In this document: in pieces, positions 1 through 8,244 of the stretch
Numbering within the stretch: position 1 is the first letter of the stretch
Layout: every line of letters starts with the position of its first letter
Assembly (NCBI GenBank): GCA_001464315.1
Contig: LNFK01000063.1
Span: 1-41,218 of the forward strand
Reading direction: 5' to 3'
DNA: 41,218 nt
Source of the DNA: Sphingomonadales bacterium Ga0077559
Lineage (GTDB): Bacteria > Pseudomonadota > Alphaproteobacteria > Sphingomonadales > Sphingomonadaceae
Program-made: the position numbers and the translations under genes
Notes under the pieces: model-generated
What the model was told of the DNA's origin: nothing
Database searches by the model: none
Seen by the model: the letters and a program-made list of their open reading frames with translations, nothing else

Positions 1-371
1 CGAAGCGTGAGAACGTGCTGCTGTCGGTGACAACAACTGACGTAGGCGGACGCGATCCAGGTGATCCAGCTTATGAAGGCGCCAACCCTAATGGTGAATG
101 CCGGATTTATTGGAACGTCACGCCTGTCGATTCAACCGAGTTGGTTGATCGGGCAGCGAAGCATTTGAAGGCCGAATTTGAAAAGCTGGGCGGCGAACAA
201 GCTGCTGCGGCCGGATTGATCGAGCCAGACATGCTTCCAGAGGCGCATATCCGTGGTGACATCAACACACCATATCGTTGTATCGGTGGTGCAATTTACA
301 CCATGCAGATGGCCGGTTTCGCTCGTGTTGGCTTCATTTCATCGCCGTTCGAAAACGCGAACGTGCAGTAA
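1..371 (+). CDS. exbD: ExbD/TolR-family biopolymer transport protein, 5' end cut by window
   Basis: Only the C-terminal periplasmic part is present; the reading frame is open from base 3 and ends at TAA 369-371. The tail resembles the ExbD periplasmic domain, with the stretch HIRGDINTPYRCIGGAIYTM followed by a hydrophobic GFARVGFIS strand. ExbD works with ExbB in the inner membrane and passes proton-motive force to TonB for outer-membrane receptors. A second ExbD gene starts 21 bp downstream, the usual exbB-exbD-exbD order of sphingomonads, so exbB is probably just outside the window. The N-terminal transmembrane helix with its key Asp is not in the window. The family call rests on the tail and on the neighbour. 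Confidence 0.75.
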   Translation, partial: KRENVLLSVTTTDVGGRDPGDPAYEGANPNGECRIYWNVTPVDSTELVDRAAKHLKAEFEKLGGEQAAAAGLIEPDMLPEAHIRGDINTPYRCIGGAIYTMQMAGFARVGFISSPFENANVQ

Positions 372-392
372 GTAATTTAAGGAGCAATCATC

Positions 393-848
393 ATGGCAAT
401 GAGTGGCGGTAACGATGATGGCCAGCCGATGATGGAAATGAACACGACGCCGTTGATCGACGTCATGCTCGTTCTCCTCATCATGCTGATGATCACCATC
501 CCCCCGGTTTCGCACGCCGTCAATATCGACCTTCCGGTCAATGATCCAAACGCACCTCCTCCAGATGTGCCAATTGATCCGGTGATCAACAAGATCATCA
601 TACTTCCGGACAGTTCGATCCAGTGGAATGGTACGCCGGTTACATTGCAGCAGATGGAGCAGTTTCTGGTCCAGACGACTTCAATGAGCCCCGAACCCGA
701 GCTGCAATTTCAGCCAGCACCTACCGCGCCTTATGACACGGTGGACAAGGCGCTGGTTGCCGTTAAGCGTAGCGGCATCAGCCGGTTCGGCTTTGTCGGC
801 AATGAACAATATCGCGTGTTCAGCAAAGCAGCGCGTGAGGGACGGTAG
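393..848 (+). CDS. exbD: ExbD/TolR-family biopolymer transport protein
   Basis: This complete 151-residue protein has the ExbD signature MNTTPLIDVMLVLLIM at about residues 16-31. Asp23 sits at the start of the single transmembrane helix, the position of the proton-path Asp of ExbD/TolR. A short proline-rich linker and a periplasmic domain follow. The ATG at 393 has an AGGAG ribosome site about 9 bases upstream. It follows another exbD by 21 bp and ends just before a strong terminator, so it is the last gene of an exbB-exbD-exbD operon that would energise TonB-dependent uptake. The periplasmic part differs from that of the upstream copy, so the two probably have distinct roles in the stator rather than being a recent duplication. 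Confidence 0.88.
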   Translation: MAMSGGNDDGQPMMEMNTTPLIDVMLVLLIMLMITIPPVSHAVNIDLPVNDPNAPPPDVPIDPVINKIIILPDSSIQWNGTPVTLQQMEQFLVQTTSMSPEPELQFQPAPTAPYDTVDKALVAVKRSGISRFGFVGNEQYRVFSKAAREGR

Positions 849-883
849 TTCTAAAGCATACAATTCAAATCGACATTTGAGGG

Positions 884-914
884 AAAAGGCGGTCGCGAAA
901 GCGCCGCCTTTTTC
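884..914. terminator. Bidirectional Rho-independent terminator
   Basis: AAGGCGG (886-892) pairs with CCGCCTT (904-910). An inner CGC/GCG stem closes a GAAA tetraloop, and one T is bulged. A T-run follows on the plus strand and an A-run precedes the stem, so it can stop both the exbD operon and the convergent M20 peptidase gene that ends at 930. Confidence 0.85.
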
Positions 915-929
915 TTGTTCTATCGGTGA

Positions 930-2246
930 TTATTTGGCCTTCTCGCGCGACAGGCGGGTCATCAGGATTGCCGCGCGTTTGGACTGTCGTCTGATACTGG
1001 CAAGATCGACAGTTTCACCCGGAGCATGGTCGCCGCGGCTGTATACGCCCAGTCCAACAAGGCCGTCGACATCGTTTGCAACGAAGCTGATATCACCAGC
1101 GCCGCGCTTCAGCGGATCGAGTGCGACTTGCTCGCCCAGTCCAAGATCGCGATTCACATTATTGAGTTTTGCCAGCAGCATCTTGTTGCCCTCCGTCGGA
1201 GCCATTGCTGGATAGCTTCCAGGGTCAAATGTGATGATAGCCGAGGTCTTGGGTGATGATGCCGCAACAATGGCCTGCATTTTGCTGCGCACGCGGGCGC
1301 TCTGGTCTTCGGACAGGGTCCTGAAATCGCCGCGTGCGATTGCGACGCCTGGAATGATGTTGGTTTTGCCCTTGGCGCTGACCCGAATGCCGTCGGGATC
1401 AACAACCGTCTCCTGTCCTGCAGCGATCAGCCCAACGTTGACGGTTAGATTAGGCTCGGGCAGCTCGGCGCGGAACCGGTGGAGTATCCGTGCCAGTTCG
1501 AACGCGGCGCCATCGCCATAGGTGCTATCGAATATTAGAGAGCTATGGCCCGTGACACCTTTGACGTCGAGCTTCCAGCTATTGGAAGAACGCCGCGAGA
1601 TTACGCCCATGTCCTTGCCGCGCTCGATCGAAAGCCCTTCAAAATCGAGCGCGACATCGGCGACCTTGCCCGCAGCGATCAGCGACGCGCGCGTCACCTC
1701 AATGGGGTCGCCCGCATCCTCCTCATCGCCCGTCATGTGAATTTCGATATTCGCGTCTTTCAGCTTCCCTGCCGCTTGCATCGCGCGCAGCGCCGAGACG
1801 ATCACGACCATCCCGCCTTTATCATCGCCAGCGCCCGGGCCTTCGGCCTCATCACCTTTACGCACAAACTTCTGGAACGGGCTATCGGCCTCAAACACCG
1901 TGTCGAGATGCGCGATCAGCAGCAGCTTCTTGTTGCCTTTTTTACCGGTTTTGCTGGCGATCAAATGACCCGCACGCTTGGCATCCGCCATATTGACCCA
2001 TTCGACCTTGAAGCCCAACGGCTCTAGCTCAGCGCGCATCATTTCGGACACCGCCTTAACGCCGCCGAAATTCATGGTGCCGCTGTTCTGGTTGACGAGC
2101 CTTTCGAGCAACGCAACCGAGCGGTCATATTCGGCATCGACTGTGGCTGCCATCTTGGCTTCGGGTTTGGATAGGTCGGCAAATGCTGGCTGGGCGGCAA
2201 TCAACGCCAAGGTCGCGATGCCGATTTGAAAACTGCGTCTGTGCAT
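930..2246 (-). CDS. M20/M25/M40 family zinc metallopeptidase (exported)
   Basis: This 438-residue protein begins with a Sec signal peptide (MHRRSFQIGIATLALIAAQPAFA). The M20 metal-ligand motifs follow in order: HLDTVF near residue 113, GAGDDKGG near 139, the catalytic and ligand pair in GDEEDAGDP near 174, and GHSS of the dimerisation domain. The family hydrolyses peptide or acylamino-acid bonds with two zinc ions; carboxypeptidase G2-like enzymes are the nearest type I recognise. The start ATG has AGGAG about 7 bases upstream. It lies 24 bp downstream of blh on the same strand and could be read from the rhodopsin operon, but I see no functional link. The substrate cannot be told from sequence. 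Confidence 0.85.
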   Translation of the reverse strand: MHRRSFQIGIATLALIAAQPAFADLSKPEAKMAATVDAEYDRSVALLERLVNQNSGTMNFGGVKAVSEMMRAELEPLGFKVEWVNMADAKRAGHLIASKTGKKGNKKLLLIAHLDTVFEADSPFQKFVRKGDEAEGPGAGDDKGGMVVIVSALRAMQAAGKLKDANIEIHMTGDEEDAGDPIEVTRASLIAAGKVADVALDFEGLSIERGKDMGVISRRSSNSWKLDVKGVTGHSSLIFDSTYGDGAAFELARILHRFRAELPEPNLTVNVGLIAAGQETVVDPDGIRVSAKGKTNIIPGVAIARGDFRTLSEDQSARVRSKMQAIVAASSPKTSAIITFDPGSYPAMAPTEGNKMLLAKLNNVNRDLGLGEQVALDPLKRGAGDISFVANDVDGLVGLGVYSRGDHAPGETVDLASIRRQSKRAAILMTRLSREKAK

Positions 2247-2270
2247 TATCTTGCTCCTGAAAATATCTGA

Positions 2271-3215
2271 TCAGGATGTGCCGTGCTTTGGAGCGCTGGG
2301 CAAGAGCGTTGAATGCTGCCATTTAGACATCAGATGTTCAAGGATGAAATGCGGAACCGTCAGCGTTGAAATTAAGACAAAGGCGGTGCGGATGATGCCC
2401 GTATCGACCGACAACCCACTTTGGTTAGCAAATAACAGCGCGCCTAGACCAATCGACAATGCAAAAACGGCTATGATGATCATAACCTTTTTCGCCGGCG
2501 ATATTGTCCCCGTTTCGCGCAACGCATCAGCGAAGTGGCGGGGGGAGTGGAGGCCGCAAAAAAATATGGCAAAGGCGATGAGCGGTGGCAGGAAGAGGGC
2601 AGCGACGATGCACGCTATCACTTCAACCGCGCTCTGTCTGTCCTCATTGGTATAAGACCAATAGGCAAAGACCAGACTACCCAGTGCAGCAGGCACCGAC
2701 GCGCACGCCAGCAAGGCAGAGATTATTTGACCGTTCTGGTTGCCGGTCAGCGTTTCGAATATCATGGCAACCTCGGTTGGGCGGGCCAAAGCGGGCAGGG
2801 CGACCAAGGCCCATCCGACCATCATTGCCAGAAACGGATCAGCGCCACCGCGCCAGTCATGGCTGAAATGAACGATCGAAATGACTAGAAAGGATATGAG
2901 TGCGAATTCGGGAGCAGTTGCCCAGAGAAGGATCATGGCCATCGCGCAGACGACATAGGCGAAGAGGATCTTCGCTTTGCCGATTATGCTCGTTCGACCG
3001 AAGCGTCTTGCTGCAATCTCGACGTCGAGTGTCCCATGCGGTATCCCGGCTAGAACTATAAAAGCAGCGGCGGTGGCGGTAATTTGTGCGCTGTCCATGC
3101 CGACCCAAAAATAGTCAGCAAGTATCAACATTACGGTGATTAATGGCAATGCCCATAGGCGCAGCGTGAGAGGGATAGCTGCGCCTATGGACTTCGGGAG
3201 TTGGATGGCAGTCAT
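2271..3215 (-). CDS. blh: Brp/Blh-family beta-carotene 15,15'-dioxygenase
   Basis: This polytopic 314-residue membrane protein carries the conserved histidine motifs of Brp/Blh: GIPHGTLD near residue 57, HFSHDW near 116, GLHSPRHF near 222 and PHFILEH near the C terminus. These histidines bind the iron that cleaves beta-carotene into two retinals. It lies 39 bp downstream of the rhodopsin gene on the same strand and would supply its chromophore. The start codon has no normal ribosome site: the only AAGG lies 13 bases upstream and inside a GC-rich hairpin. Output may therefore be low or coupled to rhodopsin translation. No carotenoid biosynthesis genes (crtE, B, I, Y) are in the window, so beta-carotene must come from elsewhere in the genome. 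Confidence 0.92.
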   Translation of the reverse strand: MTAIQLPKSIGAAIPLTLRLWALPLITVMLILADYFWVGMDSAQITATAAAFIVLAGIPHGTLDVEIAARRFGRTSIIGKAKILFAYVVCAMAMILLWATAPEFALISFLVISIVHFSHDWRGGADPFLAMMVGWALVALPALARPTEVAMIFETLTGNQNGQIISALLACASVPAALGSLVFAYWSYTNEDRQSAVEVIACIVAALFLPPLIAFAIFFCGLHSPRHFADALRETGTISPAKKVMIIIAVFALSIGLGALLFANQSGLSVDTGIIRTAFVLISTLTVPHFILEHLMSKWQHSTLLPSAPKHGTS

Positions 3216-3222
3216 AACGCGC

Positions 3223-3246
3223 GGCGGGCCTTAAGGGCGGCCCGCC
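3223..3246 (-). promoter_or_regulatory. Intercistronic stem-loop between rhodopsin and blh
   Basis: GGCGGGCC (3223-3230) and GGCCCGCC (3239-3246) form a perfect 8-bp GC stem around an 8-base loop. No T-run follows on the minus strand, so it is not a classic terminator. It fills most of the 39-bp gap and overlaps the only purine-rich sequence upstream of blh. It may protect the rhodopsin mRNA 3' end or lower blh expression. Confidence 0.6.
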
Positions 3247-3254
3247 ACTCTTTC

Positions 3255-4028
3255 TTATACATTCACCGGCTTGCCATAGGCATCGCCATATTCGGCTTGC
3301 GACTTGCGGACTGCGATCATGTAGACCAGCACGCCCACGCCTGCCTTGGCAATCAAGTCGGCAATGGTGTAGCCCACTTGTACGCCTACGGTGACGTTAG
3401 AACCGCTGAGGCTGGTGTACGGGATCATATATACGATCGGGTAGAAGCCCCATGACGCAAAGGTCAACAGGCGTGCCTTCTTAACCAGTCCACGGACGTT
3501 TTCTGGCTGGCTGTTGATCGAGGCACCAAGGCCTGCGAACAGCTGCCATACAATATAGACAAACGGTATCGACGACAACGTACCCCAGATGACGCGTGTC
3601 GTGATGTCGGTCGCGATTTCGCCTGGATAGCCAAGCACGATCATCAATGCTGCGGCACCGCCGAGCTTTAACGACTTCGATACCGTTTCAACCTGGCTCA
3701 AGCGCATCACGAGAATGAGTTCGACGAGCAACAATGGCACGGTCAACAACCAGTCGACATAGCGATAGGCGTCGTTGAACGCGATATTGCTTGCCGCGAC
3801 CACGCCGCCTTCGACGACATAGGCGCCTTCCCAGCTTTCGAAAATGCGGAAATAATGATAGGCGGCAATCGCGCAGACAAGGCCTGATATGGTCAGCGCG
3901 GTTTTATATGCCGGACCGACCTGCGAACGACCGAGCCACAAAAACAATGTGGTTGCCGCCATGGTCGCAAAAGTAAAAGAGAACGCGTTATAGACCAATG
4001 AATATTGGCCGAATGTCAGAGATTCCAT
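3255..4028 (-). CDS. Xanthorhodopsin/proteorhodopsin-type light-driven proton pump
   Basis: This 257-residue protein has seven membrane helices. Helix C reads RYVDWLLTVPLLLVE, giving Asp92 (Schiff-base counterion), Thr96 and Glu103 (proton donor): the DTE triad of outward proton pumps. Lys228 in helix G is the retinal lysine. His58 in helix B (AYHYFRI) matches the proteorhodopsin His75 that pairs with the counterion. Leu100 occupies the spectral tuning site, which predicts green absorption. Gly149 in helix E (RVIWGTLSSIPF) matches the small residue that opens the carotenoid fenestration in xanthorhodopsin; proteorhodopsin has Phe there. An AAGGGG ribosome site lies 6 bases before the ATG. It is followed by blh and faces a LOV-HTH regulator. 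No cleavable signal peptide is evident, unlike marine proteorhodopsins. Confidence 0.96.
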   Translation of the reverse strand: MESLTFGQYSLVYNAFSFTFATMAATTLFLWLGRSQVGPAYKTALTISGLVCAIAAYHYFRIFESWEGAYVVEGGVVAASNIAFNDAYRYVDWLLTVPLLLVELILVMRLSQVETVSKSLKLGGAAALMIVLGYPGEIATDITTRVIWGTLSSIPFVYIVWQLFAGLGASINSQPENVRGLVKKARLLTFASWGFYPIVYMIPYTSLSGSNVTVGVQVGYTIADLIAKAGVGVLVYMIAVRKSQAEYGDAYGKPVNV

Positions 4029-4195
4029 GTCTTTCCCCTTAGTGAAAAACCCAGTTCAAGGGTGGGTGGGGCACAGATAGGCTTTACACAAATGGCAACA
4101 ACCTAACCTTTATACCATGTTTTGCCGATATTGCCGGTTGAGCATTTTTGGCAGAACGCGCATGCAGTTCGGATGCCGCACAGGAGATATTGAAG
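4029..4195. promoter_or_regulatory. Divergent control region between rhodopsin and LOV-HTH genes
   Basis: This 167-bp gap holds both divergent promoters; I could not assign firm -35/-10 pairs. Two sequences resemble the EL222 operator as I remember it (RGNCYWWRGNCY): 4079-4090 AGGCTTTACACA and 4105-4116 AACCTTTATACC. Each matches 10 of 12 positions, and the first keeps a perfect left half AGGCTTTA. A match at this level is expected about once by chance in a gap this long, so these are only candidates for LOV-HTH binding. Confidence 0.4.
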
Positions 4196-4810
4196 GTGGT
4201 CGTCATCGACCGAGCCCAAAAGCGTCTCGACGCCTTGATTGCCAACAGTCCGATTGCATCGGTGATCAGCGACCCGCGGCAGAAGGATAATCCTATAATC
4301 GCGTGCAATGCCGCGTTTATCGAGCTGACCGGCTATCGCGAGGACGAGATCATCGGTCGCAACTGCAAGTTTCTCGCTGGCCCTGCTACCGAACCGTGGC
4401 TCACCGAGACCATCCGCAGCGGGGTGAAACGGCATTCGCCGGTGCTCGTAGAGATCCTCAATTACAAACGTGACGGCACGCCCTTTCGTAACGCGGTTTT
4501 GGTGGCCCCGATGTTCGACGAGGAAGGCGAGCTTGAATTCTTTCTCGGCTCGCAAGTCGAATTGGAACCCGACGCGCCCGCCACCCATGCCAATCGGCGC
4601 ATGGCTGCGGCGATGGCGGTTAAAGCGCTTTCCAAACGGCAACGCCAAGTGCTGGCCGAAATGGCGCTGGGCCATTTGAACAAACAGATCGCGCATAGGT
4701 TGGGCCTCAGCGAGCAGACCGTCAAAATGCACCGGGCATTGCTGATGGACCGGCTGGGTGCGACCACGACGGCCGACGCCATTCGCATTGCGGTCGAGGC
4801 TGGGCTGTAA
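4196..4810 (+). CDS. LOV-HTH blue-light-responsive transcription factor, EL222-like
   Basis: The N-terminal PAS/LOV domain (about residues 10-120) has GRNCKFLAG, with Cys57 as the flavin-adduct cysteine, and the flavin-contacting run [18 protein letters not shown]. The C-terminal LuxR/GerE helix-turn-helix starts at [13 protein letters not shown] and includes [17 protein letters not shown]. Order, length and many stretches match EL222 of Erythrobacter litoralis (222 residues), in which blue light forms a Cys-flavin bond, releases the HTH and allows dimerisation and DNA binding. I chose GTG 4196 (204 residues) because AGGAG lies 9 bases upstream. A TTG at 4148 would add 16 residues and has no clear ribosome site. 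It diverges from rhodopsin-blh, so that operon is its most obvious target. Confidence 0.93.
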   Translation: MVVIDRAQKRLDALIANSPIASVISDPRQKDNPIIACNAAFIELTGYREDEIIGRNCKFLAGPATEPWLTETIRSGVKRHSPVLVEILNYKRDGTPFRNAVLVAPMFDEEGELEFFLGSQVELEPDAPATHANRRMAAAMAVKALSKRQRQVLAEMALGHLNKQIAHRLGLSEQTVKMHRALLMDRLGATTTADAIRIAVEAGL

Positions 4811-4874
4811 TTGCAATCTGTGCCGCTGGCGTTTTTGGACGGCCAAGCGGAACTTTTGAGCGGCAAGGCGATTA

Positions 4875-4903
4875 TCTTTTCACGAAACATTTCCGTGAAA
4901 AGA
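4875..4903 (+). promoter_or_regulatory. 10-bp inverted repeat just upstream of the repeat-protein gene
   Basis: TCTTTTCACG (4875-4884) is the exact reverse complement of CGTGAAAAGA (4894-4903), with a 9-base spacer. The right arm runs into the purine-rich AAAAGAGAAC that serves as ribosome site for the ATG at 4912. As RNA it could hide that site; as DNA it could be a dyad operator. No T-run follows, so it is not a terminator for the LOV-HTH gene. Confidence 0.5.
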
Positions 4904-4911
4904 GAACAACA

Positions 4912-6006
4912 ATGAAAAGTCGCATATTCGCGGCGGGTATCGCGCTCGCAATCCTTACCCCTTCGGTCGCTATGGCGCAGGACGATGGCTGTAGCCGTGA
5001 CAGCAATGGCCGGATCATTGGCACCGTCGTTGGTGCAGGCGCGGGCGGATTGCTCGGGAATGTCATCGCAGGACGCGGAGACAAGACCGAAGGCACGATC
5101 ATAGGCGGTATAATCGGTGCGGTTCTCGGCAACCAAGTCAGCAAATCAGACCGTGGCGATTGCCGCAGCGCGTACGGCTTTTACGATCAGGAAGGCCGCT
5201 GGCATGCGACTGGCGTGAGCGCCAACGCAGCGCGCGGTTACTATGACCGCGACAGCCGCTGGGTCGAAGGCCAACCAAATGGCTATTATGACAATGGCCG
5301 CTGGGTAGCGACCAATAGCAGCAACGACGGCAACGGCTATATGGACCGTGACGGCCATTGGGTACCTGCTTCGTCGGCGGGCTATTATGACCGCAATAAC
5401 CGCTGGGTCGGCGGCACCGCTACGGGCTATTATGACACACGCGGCCGCTGGGTCGCAGGCCCGACACGTGGTCGTTACGATGCACGCGGACGCTGGATTG
5501 CAGGCGACACCGGCTATGCAAGCGAAGCCAATGGCAATTGGAATTCGGTCGAACAGCCAGGCTATTACGACAATAACGGTCGATGGCGCGCAGGCAAAAC
5601 CTATGGCTATTATGATGCGCGTGGCCAATGGATCGCGACGCGGAATGACGACTATCGCAACGATACCAATTATCGTCCCGGCAATGGCAGTAACAACAGA
5701 TACGGCAATAACGGCACAGATTACCGCCCGGGCGATGGCCAATATGACATGAACCAGATGCCGACCGAAATCGGCACGCGGATTACATGGTTGCGCGAAT
5801 ATGTCCGTTCGGGCGTGCAAGCGCGGCGGATCAACCGCGCCGATGCGCAATATGCACGAAGCGAACTGAAGGCGATTGAAACGCAGAATCAGATGTTCAA
5901 CCGCGACGGGCGTTTCACCCAGCGTGAAGAAAACACCGTCACACGGCGTTTGGATCGTCTGACGACTCGTCTTGACCGCGAATGGCGACAGGCACGCGCA
6001 TACTAA
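4912..6006 (+). CDS. Secreted glycine-zipper protein with GYYD-x2-GRW tandem repeats
   Basis: The 364-residue product starts with a Sec signal peptide ending at AMA-Q. A glycine-zipper segment follows at residues 38-78 (VVGAGAGGLLGNVIAG, then IIGGIIGAVLGNQV), of the kind found in the Rickettsia 17-kDa antigen family and in outer-membrane-associated proteins. Residues 88-245 hold about nine imperfect 15-residue repeats centred on GYYD..GRWVAG, with one longer spacer. The C-terminal 90 residues are charged and helical. I know no function for this arrangement. The glycine zipper suggests membrane insertion and the aromatic repeats suggest a surface or envelope-binding role. It has its own terminator and probably its own promoter. 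Confidence 0.75.
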   Translation: MKSRIFAAGIALAILTPSVAMAQDDGCSRDSNGRIIGTVVGAGAGGLLGNVIAGRGDKTEGTIIGGIIGAVLGNQVSKSDRGDCRSAYGFYDQEGRWHATGVSANAARGYYDRDSRWVEGQPNGYYDNGRWVATNSSNDGNGYMDRDGHWVPASSAGYYDRNNRWVGGTATGYYDTRGRWVAGPTRGRYDARGRWIAGDTGYASEANGNWNSVEQPGYYDNNGRWRAGKTYGYYDARGQWIATRNDDYRNDTNYRPGNGSNNRYGNNGTDYRPGDGQYDMNQMPTEIGTRITWLREYVRSGVQARRINRADAQYARSELKAIETQNQMFNRDGRFTQREENTVTRRLDRLTTRLDREWRQARAY

Positions 6007-6033
6007 ATTGCGTATGCTGACATTATGAATTTG

Positions 6034-6068
6034 AAGGCCCGGGGGTGTTAATCTTCCGGGCCTTTTTT
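6034..6068 (+). terminator. Rho-independent terminator
   Basis: AAGGCCCGG (6034-6042) pairs perfectly with CCGGGCCTT (6056-6064) around a 13-base loop. A run of six T (6063-6068) follows on the plus strand. It ends the glycine-zipper gene, whose stop lies 28 bp upstream. Confidence 0.92.
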
Positions 6069-6272
6069 ACAGGAAAGCGTGAAAACGGGGTATAGCTTCA
6101 AAAACTTCACGGCGTAGGCGTTTTGTTTTAAGTTAACCAATGCCCGTTCGATACGAACTGACTTCATTGAAACAGGTCAGGCTTAAAGCATCCGAAGCCG
6201 CATTCGCGCGAAAACGATGTCAGGGCTTGGTCGACCACCGCCATATCTTGGCCAAGTGATGGCGTGGCTCAC
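6069..6272. other. Intergenic region with no recognisable gene
   Basis: About 200 bp lie between two terminators that face each other. Short open frames occur on the plus strand, but none has a ribosome site or a recognisable protein. I see no tRNA-like fold, no clear repeat and no sigma-54 site. The local AT-rich run at 6118-6140 could hold a promoter for a small RNA, but nothing in the sequence requires one. Confidence 0.4.
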
Positions 6273-6307
6273 AAAAAAGGCCCGGCGATCCCCCAACCGC
6301 CGGGCCT
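6273..6307 (-). terminator. Rho-independent terminator of glnA
   Basis: AGGCCCGGCG (6278-6287) and CGCCGGGCCT (6298-6307) form a perfect 10-bp stem. On the minus strand it is followed by a run of six T, 25 bp past the glnA stop codon. Confidence 0.93.
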
Positions 6308-6331
6308 CAGCTTCTGATCAGATGCGTAAGA

Positions 6332-7744
6332 TCAGTAGCTGTAATACATGTCGAACTCGACCGGTGAAGGCGTCATTTCCCAGCGGGCAACGTCTTCCAT
6401 TTTGAGGTCGATATAGGCGTCGATCTGGTCCTTGGTGAACACGTCACCCTTGAGCAGATAGTCGTGATCGGCGGCGAGGCATTCGAGTGCTTCGCGCAGC
6501 GAACCGCACACGGTCGGAACCTCGGCGAGTTCTGCTGGTGGCAGGTCGTAGAGATTCTTGTCCATGGCTTCGCCGGGGTGGATCTTGTTCTGGATGCCGT
6601 CGAGGCCGGCCATGAACAAGGCCGCATAGCAAAGATACGGGTTGGCCATTGCATCGGGGAAGCGGACTTCCACGCGCTTGGCTTTTGCGCCTGCGCCGTA
6701 AGGAATGCGGCACGATGCCGACCGGTTGCGCGCCGAATACGCGAGCAGGACGGGGGCTTCATAACCCGGGACCAGCCGCTTGTAGCTGTTGGTGGTCGGG
6801 TTGGTGAATGCGTTCACTGACTTGGCATGCTTGATGATGCCGCCAATGAAGAACAGGCACATTTCCGAAAGACCAGCATAGCCGTCGCCAGCGAACAGGG
6901 GCGTCTTGCCCTGCCAAATGGAAAGGTGCGTGTGCATGCCTGAGCCATTATCTTCCTTGATCGGCTTGGGCATGAACGTTGCGGTCTTGCCATAGGCATG
7001 CGCGACCTGATGCACGACATATTTGTAGATCTGCATGCGGTCGGCGGTTTGGGTGAGCGTGCCGAAGGTCAGGCCAAGCTCGTGCTGCGCGGCGGCAACT
7101 TCATGGTGATGCTTGTCGCAAGGCAGACCCATTTCGAGCATGGTCGAAACCATCTCGCCGCGAATGTCCATGCAGCTGTCGACCGGCGCGACGGGGAAAT
7201 AGCCACCCTTGGCGCGCGGGCGGTGGCCCATATTGCCGCTGTCATATTTCGTGCCGGTGTTGGTCGGCAGCTCGATATCGTCGATCTTATAATAAGACGT
7301 ATTGTAGCTATTTTCAAAGCGGACATCGTCGAACATGAAGAATTCGGCTTCGGGGCCGATGTAAATGGTGTCGCCGATGCCTGTGGTCTTCAGATAGGCC
7401 TCCGCGCGCTTCGCAGTCGAGCGCGGGTCGCGGCTGTAGAGTTCGCCTGTCGATGGCTCGACGATGTCGCAGAACAAGATCATCATTGGAGTCGCTGAAA
7501 ACGGATCGATATAGCATGCGTCCAGATCGGGCTTCAGGATCATATCGGATTCGTTGATGGCTTTCCAGCCTTCGATCGACGATCCGTCGAACATCAGGCC
7601 GTCTTCGAGTTCGTCTTCGCCGATCACGCCCGAGCACATGGTTAGATGCTGCCACTTACCCTTGGGGTCGGTGAAGCGGACATCGACCCACTCGATTTCC
7701 TCATCCTTGATGCGCTTGATAATGTCCTTCGCGGTGGTCGCCAT
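6332..7744 (-). CDS. glnA: Glutamine synthetase type I
   Basis: This 470-residue enzyme makes glutamine from glutamate, ammonia and ATP, and is a cytoplasmic dodecamer. The beta-grasp DGSSIEGW is near residue 51, the ATP-site region [18 protein letters not shown] is in the middle, and NRSASCRIP is near residue 340. Tyr399 in [10 protein letters not shown] is the adenylylation site, marking the GSI-beta subtype controlled by GlnE. I chose ATG 7744, with AAGGA 8 bases upstream, because it gives the usual MATTAKDI N terminus. A longer in-frame start would add 54 lysine- and serine-rich residues and overlap glnB. It follows glnB by 43 bp under a sigma-54 promoter and ends in a strong terminator. 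Confidence 0.98.
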   Translation of the reverse strand: MATTAKDIIKRIKDEEIEWVDVRFTDPKGKWQHLTMCSGVIGEDELEDGLMFDGSSIEGWKAINESDMILKPDLDACYIDPFSATPMMILFCDIVEPSTGELYSRDPRSTAKRAEAYLKTTGIGDTIYIGPEAEFFMFDDVRFENSYNTSYYKIDDIELPTNTGTKYDSGNMGHRPRAKGGYFPVAPVDSCMDIRGEMVSTMLEMGLPCDKHHHEVAAAQHELGLTFGTLTQTADRMQIYKYVVHQVAHAYGKTATFMPKPIKEDNGSGMHTHLSIWQGKTPLFAGDGYAGLSEMCLFFIGGIIKHAKSVNAFTNPTTNSYKRLVPGYEAPVLLAYSARNRSASCRIPYGAGAKAKRVEVRFPDAMANPYLCYAALFMAGLDGIQNKIHPGEAMDKNLYDLPPAELAEVPTVCGSLREALECLAADHDYLLKGDVFTKDQIDAYIDLKMEDVARWEMTPSPVEFDMYYSY

Positions 7745-7787
7745 GTTGCTTTCCTTCTTTGACTTGTCTTTTTTCGATTGCTTGGAT

Positions 7788-8174
<387 letters not shown>

Positions 8175-8189
8175 TTATATACACTGCTT

Positions 8190-8205
8190 CGCAAGTAGCG
8201 TGCCA
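8190..8205 (-). promoter_or_regulatory. Sigma-54 (RpoN) promoter of glnB-glnA
   Basis: On the minus strand the sequence is TGGCACG, four bases, TTGCG. The GG lies at 8204-8203 and the GC at 8192-8191, giving the exact 12-base spacing between the -24 and -12 elements. Transcription would start near 8179, about 50 bases before the glnB ATG. This fits known NtrC/sigma-54 control of glnB-glnA under nitrogen limitation. Confidence 0.88.
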
Positions 8206-8244
8206 TTTCAAAGTCGCGGAAATCCGTGATTTTCGATTCAATTC

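Noticed and set aside
4029-4147. Sigma-70 -35/-10 pair for the rhodopsin gene
   Set aside because: Candidates such as TTGCCA and TATAAA are not at a proper spacing, so I do not report a start site.
5146-5850. Minus-strand frame rich in Ile, Ala and Val opposite the repeat protein
   Set aside because: It mirrors the tandem repeat on the coding strand; its hydrophobic repeats come from that repeat, not from a membrane protein.
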